NCBI GenBank assembly: GCA_009741485.1
Contig: CM019237.1
Coordinates: forward strand, 49,786,050 to 49,850,049
Source: Malurus cyaneus samueli
Lineage: Eukaryota; Chordata; Aves; Passeriformes; Maluridae
Length of the DNA stretch: 64,000 nucleotides
Direction of reading: 5' to 3'
In this document: positions 22,303-34,701 of the stretch, one piece after another
How the letters are laid out: every line of letters starts with the position of its first letter
Numbering within the stretch: position 1 is the stretch's first letter
The notes under the pieces: model-generated
Seen by the model: the letters and a program-made list of their open reading frames with translations, nothing else
Told to the model about the DNA's origin: nothing
The model's database searches: none
Translations under genes and position numbers: made by a program

Positions 22303-25239
22303 TCCTAGTGTAAAAGAAATGTAACAAGGTCATGTTTGGCGTTTTCAAAATGGGTTTTCTGGAAAAAAATACATCCCCAGGTATAGGGCTTCATTGTGGC
22401 TGTGCAGTGCTGACAGTGCACAAAGGCTGCTTTCCAAAGGTGGGTAAACACATGCCACGAGACACATCAAGATTCTTGAGAATCATATCCATGTCTTAGA
22501 GAGGTGATCCCTAACTCCAGCTGAGTGCAGAACTCACAGAGATCACATTGATTCTGTAGTTGTTAATTCATTTTTCGTATTTATTTGCCATTGGGAACTA
22601 TTGCCTGGAACATTGAGTATAGATCTGACCCAGAGAAATAGAATCAAGATCCCTTGGAAAATATTAAGAGACTGGAAAACAAGTTCATATAGATTTGCAA
22701 TAAACAACACAAGACAGAAAAACCCAGGCGCTGTTCATGACATAGGAATTCTAAAATATTCCATTTGGGGAGTTTGGTGGCTTGATTGCTGTCCAGCTTG
22801 AAAGCTTTCAAGCATTTCTGCTTTCTCAATGCAGGAAAAAAAGTTGCAATAACTTAAATTATTAAAAAGAAAACACCCTTTCAAGTTCCATTGTCTGTGA
22901 GCCCAGAAACTGTGCCTACTTGATCATCACCTTTTTAACTACCTTCACACTTGTGCTCTGTGGTTTACAAGCAGCATTGAAGCCCTTGCTTTATTTTTAA
23001 CAGAAGTCAGAGAAATAGACCAGTATTTTCAAGGTGGTCTGCTGGGAAGAAAGATACTGTTTGGGTTTTCCAAAGAGAAATATTTCAGTAAAATAGTCAT
23101 ATTCCCATACAGGATCATACAGTTGTTCAAAATCAAAGTTTTTTTGCATCAGGAAAACAACCCTCCAATAAAATCTGCTTCATCCCGAACAATCTAGACC
23201 AGGGCTGCAATGAGCTTCTGGCCATTAGATGATTAACAGACAATTCACTACCAAAATATGTGAAACTCAGACGCTGCAGATTTTTTTAATGAAGATGTTT
23301 TAAAGATGAATAAATGTAAATATCTCTGGAAATGGTGTGAACACTACTGATATTTTTGTATCTTGGTTTCAAAAGCTGCAATTTAATTGTGTGAACGCAT
23401 TAATCTGGTGCAACTTGAAACATTTGAAGATACCAAAGATATTCACCCAAGCTGGACAGAAATTACATGGGGCTCATGGAAGAGAGCCTTCTAAAGCAGC
23501 AGATCCACACAAAAAATGATATCACAGAACTGCTCAGAGTATGTTACATGCTGATATTTAGACAGCTGATAACACCCCAAACGTGCTTTCTAAATATAGC
23601 TTTTAAGATTTGCATTTCCAAATATCTCTACCCACAAATGTATTTATGAGAATTCTGCCCCCAAAAAAACAGCTTAAAGTAATTCCTGCTCATTGACTTA
23701 GAATGAAGAAGATGGATTTTTGTAAGGACAGTTTCTTGTGCAAATGGCTGTCTTTAACATTAATCCACAGGGACATCGGTGCAATGTTGGCACCCCACAG
23801 GCTTCGCAGAAGAGCAGTTTCATGGAGCAGTTGGTTGATGTGCTGCAGAGGGGAGCTTGTACCCACATTTGTACATCTGGGAAGGAGATCCCCACTCTCT
23901 TTTGGCAGTGCTAAAAGGAATAAAGGCTTGCTTTTGTTCCCAAAGAAAGGCCATCTCGCTGGCTGGGCACATGATACAGCAGTGCTGAGCTAATGGAAAG
24001 GATCGACTCCTCAATGATCCCTTTTCAGAACAAAGACAAACTTTTACTATTCCTCGGTATTGCTAATGGAAACTCAGGGTATTGCTGAAGAGAACAGGCT
24101 CTGACAGCTGAGAGAATATAGCAATCATTTGACCAATTTCATACCCTTACCTCTCACTAAAATAAAGGGGGTAACAGCAGAGCAAGATTTGGGTTTTTAA
24201 AAACAGCACTCTGACTGCATTGTAAAAACTGGTTTGGAATTCTTACAGGGTTTTACACTATTATAAGATTAGATTTGTGTGCAAGACACAAAAATATTGG
24301 GGTTTTGTCTCCATTTGGAAAACCATTTTTATTTATGCAAATAAGATACAGAATATTTTATCTTTCTGGGGAAAACAAAATGAAACAGAGATTTAATAAT
24401 ACCCAGAGATAACAATACACAATTCGATCACTTTAAAAGAAAGATGGGTAAAGAGAAGGTATCATGAGACTACAAGAGAAGATTCCTGCATTTCACTGGA
24501 ATGTTAGGAAAGTAGTTCTTCAGAAACATGCAGTATCCTGGGGCAAGAGCTGCTTGTGATACATCTGTGATGACAGCAGTTTGTTAGAGACCCAGATCAG
24601 AGGGAAATGTTCCAGCATGCAGAGACTTTAAGGCTCTAACACTGTGAGAAGGACTGCAATGGCTCAACAGAGCAGAAATCTTATGGGGAGATGTGGTCAG
24701 GGTTGAAGACATTCTGGGTACGGCCTAAGAAGTGGTGGAGGAAGAGCTCCCACTTGAAAGCTGCCCTGCTTGACATCAGTGCCAGCCTGCACGGGGCACT
24801 GGCCATGAGCTGCCATGCCCTGTCTCTCACACACAGCCCAGGGCAGCTCAGCTCAGCTCCCAGCAGGGAATGGGATGGGTCTCCCCCTTCCCCTGTGAGC
24901 GTCACTGCAGCTGCCACCCCACCCGGGAGCTGAAAGGGCCATCTCCATCCTCGCCCCTCCCTCACAGGAGCAGGACAGCACTGCCACTGCCACTTCTCTC
25001 AGCCTTGATTTACGTCTCCTGTCCTCTGGAAAATTGTTTATTCCCAGTATTTGTCTGACAGTTTATGGTTATCTTCCATCTATTTGATGTTGCTGTAGGA
25101 AAAAGCAGATTCTCTGTTACTCTGCAAACTTTTCAACACCATCTTCCTGTCTGATTCAGAGGTAAAACAGGGCCTTAAACACAAAACAGATCCTTTCTTA
25201 ACTGCTGCATTCTGCTTCTCCCATCTCTACTTCTTCAGT
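22303..25239. other. Noncoding DNA, no gene seen
   Basis: Unique AT-rich sequence with an 18-bp palindrome at 22796. The part at 24740-24960 is GC-richer and opens frames on both strands, but no domain or splice structure is convincing. Confidence 0.45.
22796..22813. repeat. 18-bp perfect palindrome
   Basis: GCTTGAAAGCTTTCAAGC equals its own reverse complement and has a HindIII site at the centre. Confidence 0.9.
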
Positions 25240-25665
25240 GTCTGGAGAGCCAGTCCTATGAGGAGGGGCTGAGTATTTATGGTTAGTCTAAATACTAACT
25301 CACAGAGGGAGCTGGGGGGGGCTCAGCCTGGAGAAAAGGAGGCTCAGGGGGGAACTTCTGGCTCTGCACAGCTCCCTGACAGGAGGGAGCAGCTGCAGGG
25401 TCAGGCTCTGCTCCCTGGGAACAAGGGACAGGACAAGAGGAAACATCCTCAAGTTGCACCAGAGAAGGTTTAAGATGAATTTCTTCACTGAAAGAGTAGT
25501 CAGGCATTAGAATGGGCTGTCCTGGGAGGTGGTTGAGTCACCACCTCTGAAAGATGATCAAGAAATGTGGCACTCGGTGCTCTGGTATAGTTGATGAGGT
25601 GGTGTTTGGTCCAAGGTTGAACTCGATGACCTTGGAGGTCTTTTTTCCAGCCTTAATGATTCTGT
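25240..25665 (+). mobile_element. CR1 LINE fragment
   Basis: A CR1 block order over about 425 bp: 'CCAGTCCTATGAGGAGGGGC', 'GCTCAGCCTGGAGAAAAGG', 'GGGAACAAGGGACAGGACAA', 'TTTAAGATGAATTTCTTCAC', 'GAACTCGATGACCTTGGAGG' and the terminal 'CTTAATGATTCTGTGG'. A short insertion (about 25275-25305) interrupts it after the first block. Confidence 0.92.
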
Positions 25666-27204
25666 GGAACTCCTGCCATTGCTAAAATAACTTCCCTTCC
25701 TCCATGATGGCAGCTTGGAGGTGCTAACAGGTGTGTGTGAATGCTCTGACACCCTGCTCATGTCACATCCCTTCCTGTCACCTTCCTGCCTGCATTAAAC
25801 TGAGAGGAACAGGCTGGCAGTAGTTGCACTCCCTGAATTGGCCCAGGATGCTGAGGTATGAGGATCCATCAAAAGGACAAGGAGATGTTTTCTGCTCCTT
25901 AGATTATCATGACTGGAGAACATGTGGACTGGAGATGGCACAAGTGCATGGAATAAGAGATTTTAGACATTGAGCTATTTGTATTGTTATTCATTACTGA
26001 ATTTATACTAGAAATTAATCTAAGAGAAAGAAACCTTGCTCAGCTTTTAGAAGAATTCATCCCCTTTAGAAAAACCATGAGCTCACATCACATACCTTTC
26101 TCTAAAAGTCCCCAGACAGGCAGATAAAATTTGACGGAGCATTCTTGAGGTTTTAGACTGAAATAGAAAGGGGGAAAATCAAAAAGGACCCCATATCATC
26201 ACACCTTGTCTCCTCCAGTTAGTGTCTTACTTCATGAGGGAGGAAACACATAAAAACACATGTACACAGGTCCAATATTTTCAAGGGCCCTTGAAAAAGA
26301 GCTTTCTAAAATAGTCCTTTCCTTGGGGGTAAAAGTTTGCTAAATGTCTTCAAGAGAAAAAGAAGTCAGGCTCTGATTTATTCTGGTCTTGACAGTTACA
26401 TGGCTTTGTTTCTTCTTCCTGACCTGGTGTTTATCAGATGAGACCACTTGTGAAATATGAGAATGTTGCACAGATCACCCAGGGTCATCCAACAACCATC
26501 ATCCTAGCAGGTATGAGATGGAGTAAAATGATTCTGTGATATCTATCAGTAGCCAAAGAGTGTTTAACATGTGGATGCTGCAAATTCTGCATGTAGTAAG
26601 GTAGCAAAAACTGCCAAACCAAGATTCTGATGTGGTAGATCTGCTCGTTCTGTTCTCCAGCAGGATGCATGTGCTAGGAAAAGCCAAAGCTCTCTCTAGC
26701 TTTTCTTGGGAACTATTAAATCTTCTTTTAATACCATATCCAAGACTTAAAAAGCTCTAAGTTTAACTGAACCTGTGATAAATGAACTTAAATATGAAAT
26801 GAAACAAACCAAGACTCATTTTTTACAGTTTCTGTAAGGAGTAACATGCTAAAGAATCCCTTGGTGAGTTGCTGCTCTCTACTGGGGAAAGAATGCACGA
26901 AAGACTATCCACAAGGCACATTCCCTGTATTGCATATTATTCCAGTCTTCCCCACGAGCTGACGTACTCATTTTAAAGTGATCTTGATAGACAATTCCAG
27001 AGTTAATCTGCTTAAGTAATTTCCTACTCGATGTACCCCTATCTTAAAAAGTCAATAGATTAATATCCCAACTTTCCTCTTCTCCTTCCCTCTCCCCAAC
27101 ACATTCATTATCCTCATTTACTGTTCCTTCTCCCAACATCCCAAGCACCAAGTCCAGCTCAAAGTGCCCTGTTCAGCTCTCAAGGACAAGCCTGGACACA
27201 AATC
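25666..27204. other. Noncoding DNA, no gene seen
   Basis: AT-rich unique sequence with a 20-bp palindrome at 26278. No gene or RNA recognised. Confidence 0.5.
26278..26297. repeat. 20-bp perfect palindrome
   Basis: TTTTCAAGGGCCCTTGAAAA is fully self-complementary with no spacer and is centred on an ApaI site. Confidence 0.93.
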
Positions 27205-27372
27205 ACAGTCCTGGACTTCAGGAGAGACACTTTTGGCTTGTTCAAGGAGCTCTTGAACACACTTTCAGGCACTTTCAGGCGCACGGTGCGATTTTTGTCC
27301 TGTGCAGAGCTGGGAGCTGAACTTGATCCCCGTGGGTCCCTTCCAGCTCAGGAAATTCTGTGGTTCTTGTTG
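27205..27372 (+). mobile_element. CR1 3' fragment
   Basis: 'CTGGACTTCAGGAGAGACAC', 'TTTTGTCCTGTGCAGAGC', 'TGAACTTGATCCCCGTGGG' and 'TCCCTTCCAGCTCAGGAAAT' match a CR1 3' region, ending with 'TTCTGTGGTTCTTG'. A 10-bp segment (CACTTTCAGG) is duplicated inside it near 27264-27284. Confidence 0.85.
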
Positions 27373-27375
27373 AGG

Positions 27376-27399
27376 AAAAAAAAAAAAAAAAAAAAAAAA
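27376..27399. repeat. A24 homopolymer next to a CR1 end
   Basis: 24 consecutive A start 3 bp after the CR1 3' end. CR1 normally ends in octamer repeats, not poly(A), so this tract is probably independent growth. Confidence 0.9.
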
Positions 27400-27850
27400 G
27401 CCCAAATGAACCCCAAGGATGTTTTTCAAGCAGCAGCAGCTCCCCAAAGCACAACAGCAGCACACTCTGTTGTGTGGGAGTTCAAACACATGGCAGGAGG
27501 CCAATGTGAGTGAACGATGAGCATCCACCTGAACCCAAACACAAAAAGTGAGTGTAAAGGTGATACCAGCAGGGCTGGGCTAGGAGGAATACAGAGGCAC
27601 TGCCTGAGCATGCAGGGCTGGAGTAGGAAAACCCAAAGCTCAGCTGGAACTGAAACAAGAGGAGCAACAGGAAGGGTTTCCATACATTGCCAGCAAAATG
27701 AAGACTAAGGGCAAAAGTAGCACCCTGCTCAATAGGCTTGGTGACCTAAAAAATGGAAAAAAATGAGATCTTCAATAGACTTTTCTGCCTCCCAGAACCC
27801 TAAATTTACTTACATTCATCTTGGGGAGCATTGCATTGCCCATAGCAGAG
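27400..27850. other. Noncoding DNA, no gene seen
   Basis: A stretch of about 450 bp between two CR1 fragments. Frames across it are short and have no domain. Confidence 0.5.
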
Positions 27851-27950
27851 GAATCATAGAATCATAAAACATCCCGAGATGGAAGGGACCCATCAGGATC
27901 ATCAAAGTCTAACTGCTGGCCCTGCAAAGGACACCCCAAGAATCACACCA
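27851..27950 (-). mobile_element. CR1 3'-end fragment, left half of an inverted pair
   Basis: 'GAATCATAGAATCATAAAAC', 'GATGGAAGGGACCCATCAGG' and 'AAGGACACCCCAAGAATCAC' are the reverse complement of a CR1 3' end. It lies head-to-head with the plus-strand CR1 starting about 15 bp later. Confidence 0.94.
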
Positions 27951-27965
27951 TTATTATTTCCTCAT

Positions 27966-28279
27966 GATTACAGGAAGAAGAGAGCAGGGCCCAGGCTCTG
28001 CTCCGGGGGGCCCAGCAATGGCCCCAGAGGGACGGGCAGGAACTGATGCCCAGGGGGTTCCACATGGACAGGAGGAGGAACTTCTGCCCTGGGCAGTGAC
28101 CGAGCACGGAACAGAGACCAGAGAGGGTGTGGAGTCTCCTCACTGGGGATATTCCAGAGCCCTGTGGACACAATCCTGTGCTGTGAGCTCTGGAATGGCC
28201 CTGCTGGAGCAGGGGATTTGACCAGATGAACCCTGTGGTGCCTTCCAGCCTGAGCCATCCTGATGGGATTCTGTGATCA
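27966..28279 (+). mobile_element. CR1 LINE fragment, right half of an inverted pair
   Basis: A plus-strand CR1 order of a short-interval subfamily: 'CAGGCTCTGCTCCGGGGG', 'GGACAGGAGGAGGAACTTCT', 'GGGGATATTCCAGAGCCCTG', 'GACCAGATGAACCCTGTGG' and the terminal 'GATGGGATTCTGTGATCA'. Confidence 0.9.
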
Positions 28280-31200
28280 GGCATTTCTCAGGCAACACCC
28301 TGAGCAGGTTTCTGCTTTTCTTCTGGACTTGTTGAAAGGAAACAATGACTTCTTATCGTGCTTCCCCCCATATGGGGAAGGCAGGATGATGGAGAGCTCC
28401 AGCCTGAATGCATCACAAGTTTGTGAATCTCTGTGTATACATTCCAGTGTGCTATAGGTATCCTGACACACAAATCAGCTGGGCACCAGATGCACTTTGG
28501 TTACAAGAGAGAAGCAAAATCTGGGGGCAATTCTTTTAGGACACTGGAAAAAGTCTCAGTGCAGATTGGTTATTAACATAGACTGCAAGCTGGTCTAGCT
28601 AAAGAAACAATTTTTACATAACCCATTCTTCTCCAGAGGTTTACAAAGCTTATATATTAAAATGAAACCTAACCCTTCCCTTAGTGAGGAATACCAGTTA
28701 TAAGAGTGATGGTAACTAAAAACTGCTTTCTGGAAGTGCTTTTCTATTCTAATATGTATCTAATGTGCATGTTAAGTAAATGTAGTGCACACACCTGGCT
28801 TATGAGTCGGTAAGTGCATGGATTCCCACCCTCAGAAATGTATTGAACACTGTAAAAGTGGTTGAGTCAAGCATTTAAGAGTCAGAAAATGTAAAAAAAT
28901 AAGTAAATCTTGGAGAACTGTAGTTCATCTCTTTTGTGAGATTGAAATGTGATAAATTCTGGAACTGACTGATCCTAGTCCTTTTTCATCTTTTCCTTTT
29001 AAAGCCCTTCTCTCTCTGTGTGCTCCAAGTGCTGCAGCTGGTCTGTATTCAATTCACTGCCATCCTCCTCACTCACTTCTCATTCTGTGTGTGGCCTCAG
29101 GACACACTTATCCAAATCCTGCTCCGAAGACAGAAGGCTTCATTTCCCCATGGGATTCCCCACAAGCAGCAAGCATAAATCACCTGCCTGAGTCCTTCAG
29201 TGCCACAGTGAGAGAAGGGAAAGAAGTGCATGACTGAGCCTCTTGTACTCCTTGTACTTCAGCACTGTGTCTGAGGCTTCACAGTTATCACCAAAAATGT
29301 CCTGGTGGGGACAAGGAGTAGATGTTAAAATTAAAACCCCTGTTCAGGTTGCAGCTGAGTTTGAAAGCTCCACTTATTTAGAATTCTCAGGATAATTAAC
29401 ATGCTCTGGAGATAAGACCTTTGCAGCCACAAGGATGCAGAGCTCCCTCAAATCCAAAGCCAGGATGCAAAGCAATCCCCAGCAGCACCTAGAGCTGGAT
29501 CAGATTCCAGGCTGTGCCCTGAAAGACAGTGCTCTTATCCAGCTCCTCAGACTCCCCCATTGCACTGACAGCAGCCACTGGGAGTCCATCCCAAGTCTCA
29601 TGTTTGGCAGAAGGCAGCCGAGCCCGTGTGTGTGCCCTGCCATGCTCCACACACGGTGTCTGCTCTAAAATTACCAGGCAATGAAAGGGACACTACATCA
29701 AAGTGCATTTCCCTGACACTCGTGTGAGTCACCTCAGCCTAATCTCAGTTCCTGGAGCTCAGGGAGTGGAGGACAGCTGCAACAGTTTACCATTTCTAGT
29801 GTGAACCATTGTGTTTTGCCAGCAAACTGCAGAGCTATGTGCTGGTGTGGCTCCTGGGTTCCCTTCCAGTTCCAGCAGGGAGTATTTTCTTGGCTTCAAT
29901 TCCTGCAACTAAACCCAGTCCTCTTGTTGCCTTTAAGCCTCTTTCTTCTTTCCCAGCTACTTACAATTTCATAATTTGCCTGCAGCCTTTTCCTGTCTGC
30001 CTTGTTTCTCCTGCTATATCCTTGCTCTTGTCAGACACCTGTCCAATGCTCACCAAATTTATACCTACCTCTCCCAAATCCATATATTTCTGAGGAAACG
30101 AGCGAATTCATGTTCTGAACCCTGCATTAGAAGATGTTTCTGTGTTTTGTAGGAAAAACCCTTCATTAAAAGCCAGCAACTCTCTTAGAAACCACCTGGA
30201 ACTCAGGCAAGATGAAGGGAGTAATTACTGCACAGGCAAAGAGAGGGCAGATAAAGCAATTTGTCAGTTCAATTCATATTCATGGACAAGACCAGCCTTA
30301 TGCACAAAGAGGGAGTGTTTTGCCCCCTCTGGAATTTATATCAACTATAGTGAGACAGGGATTTTCCCTATAGTCGCTACTTTCAAGTTACCAAATGCAA
30401 AACCCCATAAATCAGGAACTTTTAAATGCCAGACTCCAAGAATTAATCAAACTGTGCTCCTGCCTTCTGGACTGTTTTTCATATTTGAGGTTCATACCCA
30501 TTATGCACTCTCACACATTGAATATGTACTCCCATTCTATGCTGTGTGCACAATCTCAGCAAATTCTACTCATTTTGGCAAAATTACATGGATTCAAAGG
30601 CACTACTTGTTGCAACTTGGTATACGGAGTGTGAATATCAGGTTTTGGGACAGATCCAGTACTGGATAATCAAGATAATGAAACCCTTCCAATCATACCA
30701 ACTTCCAGGTTCAGGGTTATGTGCTTGTTCCAAGAGTTATCTATAATAAAACTTAGGAGAATTTGACATTGGAAAAATAAATTGCAGGTATCTGATAGCT
30801 GAGACCTGATCCTATACTTACTCACATCTGCTTAAAACAAATGAGTTCACCGAAACCAAAGGAGTGACAACCAGGAGAACAAGATCCAGTCATGATCCTG
30901 CACTGATCTGGTATTTCAGGATGGATTGAAAGAAGGAGCCAGCCATTGCTGTTGTCCAATTTTTCCTTTAATTCCCTGCTGTTCCCACCCTGAAGCCATT
31001 AAATGCCAGAACCACTGGTTGATGCCTGACCTCAGAACAGTTCCCAGAACAACCAGCATGTTGACCAAAGACATTAACAAATCAACACCTACCCAGAAGG
31101 GAAAAAATGGACCATTGGAAATATTTTCCTCTGCTTTGTGGTTTGATCCATGACTTGAGTTTCAGCTAAGTGTTCCTTCCAGACAAACCCCAAAATCCTT

Positions 31201-32329
31201 TCCCAAAAGGAAAGCCACTAACCCTGATTCTCCCCATGGGCACACATAAGCCTTAAAAGAAGGTTGTTTGCAAGGAAAGGAGTGGCTCTTTTGACAGTGA
31301 TGGCTGCTTACACAAGCAGCTTGGTTTCAAAAACTATTTTATCACCCCTTGTACTGAGCAACATGATAGAATCTCGTTCAAGGTTCAGCTTCCACAACTC
31401 AAGCCCTGCCCTCCAGGCACACTGGGGTATTACTCTGTATTTACCTGCTGCCAGACCTGGAAGCCATCTCCCCGAAATTCTCCTACTCTCACACTCACGC
31501 ATAAAAAAAACAAATACACATTTCATTGTATTCCCAACACATGCTTTGCCTAACCTTGCAATGACCCAAATCCCCACTGGGCTTCCAAAATTTATTGTTT
31601 TCTCCAGTCTATCTCTATATCTACTGACAACCTTTCAGCACCCTCTTTGTCTGCTCAAAGCAGAACTTCAAGTGAAGTTTATCAGCTTCCAAGATACTTT
31701 TCCTTCTGCCTCTTCAGTGTTCTGACAACAAGCAGCTCATTGTTTGTTGTTATTACCTTGGCAGAGATTCTGCTGAGAGAGCTGCTGCTTTCAAAAATCT
31801 GCTCAGTAGCATGATCTCCCAGGGCTGCATGTTGTCATACTTGCCAAGCATGCATACAAAATTAATACAACATTTATGACAAAATTTGGTTGTTTGGGTT
31901 TTTTTGATTTTTTTTTTCCAGAAATCCTCATAGTTAGTAGTCTGAAGTGGTTTGGAAACCTGATAAGCTGAAGTCCTGAAGTACCTTTTTCCTGCTCCTT
32001 GGTAGAGAGATGACATGTACATTGTGACTGGTTTGCTATAAATGGAACTGCACTCAAAATTGCCATGAAAGCTAGAAAATCATCTGACAGGGGAATGGGC
32101 TTCATGCTCAAGGGAACTGATGGTGTAGATGCAAAGCTGGTGCTTTTGAAAGTGAGAATTTGCACAGTCCACCCATGTATACACCAGCTCTGCCAGTGTC
32201 ACCCGTGATGTCATAGGATTTTCTTCTAGGACGTAAGGAATTCAGTTTAATTCCCTTCTAAAGATGAAGAAGCTTTAAAACCTATCCCACAACTTAAAAA
32301 GTGGTCATCCAGGGAATGGCAAAAAAAAA
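28280..32329. other. Unique noncoding DNA with unexplained frames
   Basis: About 4 kb without recognised repeats. It contains plus-strand frames 29809-30093 (94 codons), 30142-30669 (175 codons) and 31264-31725 (153 codons). None shows a domain I can name with confidence, and none has a convincing start context or splice frame, so none is called as a gene. Confidence 0.45.
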
Positions 32330-32535
32330 TTAGAAGGAATTATAGAAGAAATTCTTTCTTGTGAGGGTGGGTTCCTGAGAGAAGCTGTGGCTGCCCCACC
32401 CCTGGAAGTGCCAGGTTGGATGGGGCTCTGAGCACCCTGGGACAGTGGAAGGTGTCCCTGCCCATGGCAGGAGGTTGGAATGAGATGATCTTTAAGGTCC
32501 CTTCCAACCACACCACTCTATGATTTCATGATTCT
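32330..32535 (+). mobile_element. CR1 3'-end fragment
   Basis: 'AAATTCTTTCTTGTGAGGGT', 'GAAGCTGTGGCTGCCCCACC', 'GTTGGATGGGGCTCTGAGCA', 'TCTTTAAGGTCCCTTCCAAC' and the octamer tail 'CTCTATGATTTCATGATTCT' are all present. A well-preserved copy. Confidence 0.95.
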
Positions 32536-34361
32536 TCATTTCACCCACTGAATCTCTATGAAAGCAAAATAAAAATAAATAATTCATTGCCTCAAAAGCC
32601 ACGTCACTACAGGCTGATTCTTTCCCAGCTAGCTGTGTTTTCTACCAATTGCTTTCCACTGTCAATCACAGCAAGGAACTTTTTGATCCAAAACCACAAC
32701 AGAAAACCTGGATTCTTCTGTTGATTAGTACAGTTCATTGCCTAACAGAATGCAAATATTCGACTTTTGACAGTGGCAGAGCAAAAAACCAAAATAAAGC
32801 CTTGTCTTTCTAATATTCACTAGGAAAGAGCTATGTGCGAATATGCATTTTTCTATATGCATTTGTGCTTTAACACCTGGAAAAGGAGGGCTGCAAGGGG
32901 CTTATCTGCATGGCAAAGGGCATTGTGGGAAGCCTGTAGAGGTGGTTGGGATAACACTGTCCTTGCCACAAAAGACGGACAAAATCTGTGGAATTCTATC
33001 GATGTAAACTGATCCAGGCTTGATCCTCCTTTACACAAACTCAATTTGGCAAGATGAGAGAACTTAAAAATAGGCACAAATAACAATTGAGTTTCACAGC
33101 CAGGACAGTAAGATCGGGCACAGGGGGTCTCAGCTTGAATGTGACCCAAGCCCTGAGTGCATGGAGGTGGTTCTTTCAGAACTGTTTCCAAATGTGTGTT
33201 TACACATCCCTCTTCAGGCCACTGAGGGGTTTTCCAAGAGCTGGACATGTCCCCACAGGGCTTTAGCAGGGACTTGATCAGATTTCTCGACTTTGCTCCA
33301 GTTTGAGACTCAACAGCTCTGTTGTGTTTGAATTTTTATCACCCTTTACTAAAGAAAAAGTTCCTGCTTTTTAAAGAATCTTCTGAAGACATTTTAGCCT
33401 TCCTGGAGTCTTCTTAGTTGTTTTTCTTCAAAGTGGCTGTGGCAAGGAGCAGGATATATCAGCAGGTGATAATCAACTGCCAGGTCCCAGTGGGAATCCC
33501 CACATTTAATTTACAAACACCCCTCTGGTGCCCATAAGATGCCCCATGCCAACCATACACAGCATTTCTGAGGGCTGCCACACTCCCTGGTGTGTGAGGG
33601 TCACTCAGCCCCCTCAAAACCACTGGAGTGGCCCAGGGTTTCTAGTCCCAGGTTTCTGATTTGGAGGGTGTAACTTCCCCTCTTCTGCTACAGCATTTGG
33701 GCTCCCCTGAGCTGCTCTATGGGGCAGCTCGGACACCGCAGCCCCATCCCTGCCTTGAATCAAACCTGATGTCCTGTCAGCAGGTGCACTCATTACCTTG
33801 CTCTGCAGCATGTGTGGGATGGCACATTCCACACTGTGTAGTCACCACACCTCTGCTCAGCCCTAATTTAGAAAGCTCGCAAGCACATCCCTTCTCAGTT
33901 GTCTTTTCCCACTGGCCAGCAGCAGAGTGGCAGCTTTTTTCTGGGTTGGCTCAGGGCGCCATCCCATTGCCTGAGCGTGCCCTGGTGGGTTCACACTGGC
34001 AAATTCACCAAGGCACTGCGTAGCCCAAGCCTGAAGATTCTGTGGCTCCCCAAGAGCCTGCACAAGCCTTTTCTGAACAAGAACTGCAGGGTTTCCAAGG
34101 AAAAGGGCAGAGCTGAGCACTAAAAGGAGTGGGCATGGCAACAACATCAGAGATCCCGTTTCCTCCAGACTGACCCCAAAGGGCTTTGTTCACTCTGGTT
34201 TGGATTAAGTAGTCTGAAAATTGCCCAACAGACGTGAGCCAGGGACAGACCCAGGGCTGCTCCAGACCAGCTGCAAAAATCAGGTAATAAGAAATAGCTC
34301 CTACATCACCTGCACAGGCTCCCAAACAACACCTGGGACTCATCAGCATCTCCCATGTGCA
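32536..34361. other. Noncoding DNA, no gene seen
   Basis: The second half (33100-34300) is GC-richer, with frames of up to 131 codons on either strand, none with a recognisable domain. Confidence 0.45.
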
Positions 34362-34701
34362 TAAATCACAGAATTACAGAATCACAGAAGAGTTTGGCTT
34401 GGAAGGGACCTTAAAGACCATTTTATTCCAACCCCTGCCATGGGCAGGGACACCCTCCACTACCCCAGGTCACTCAGAGCCCCATCCAACCTGCCTTGGA
34501 CACTGCCAGAGATGAAGCAGCCACAGTTTCTCTGGGCAACCTGTGCCAGGGCCTCACCACCCTCACAAGGAACAATTTCTTCCTGATATCCAATCTAACC
34601 CTGCTCTCTGTCAGTGTGAATCCATTCTCCCTTGTCCTGTCACTCCAGACCCTTGTAAAAAAAATCCCTCTCCATCTTCCTTGCAGGCTCCCTTCAGGTA
34701 C
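34362..34701 (-). mobile_element. CR1 LINE fragment, inverted relative to the 39 kb copy
   Basis: Reverse complement of a CR1 3' region of about 340 bp: 'AAATCACAGAATTACAGAAT', 'CTTGGAAGGGACCTTAAAGA', 'CCTGCCATGGGCAGGGACAC', 'CTGGGCAACCTGTGCCAGGG', 'CTCTCTGTCAGTGTGAATCC' and 'TGCAGGCTCCCTTCAGGTAC'. Confidence 0.95.
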
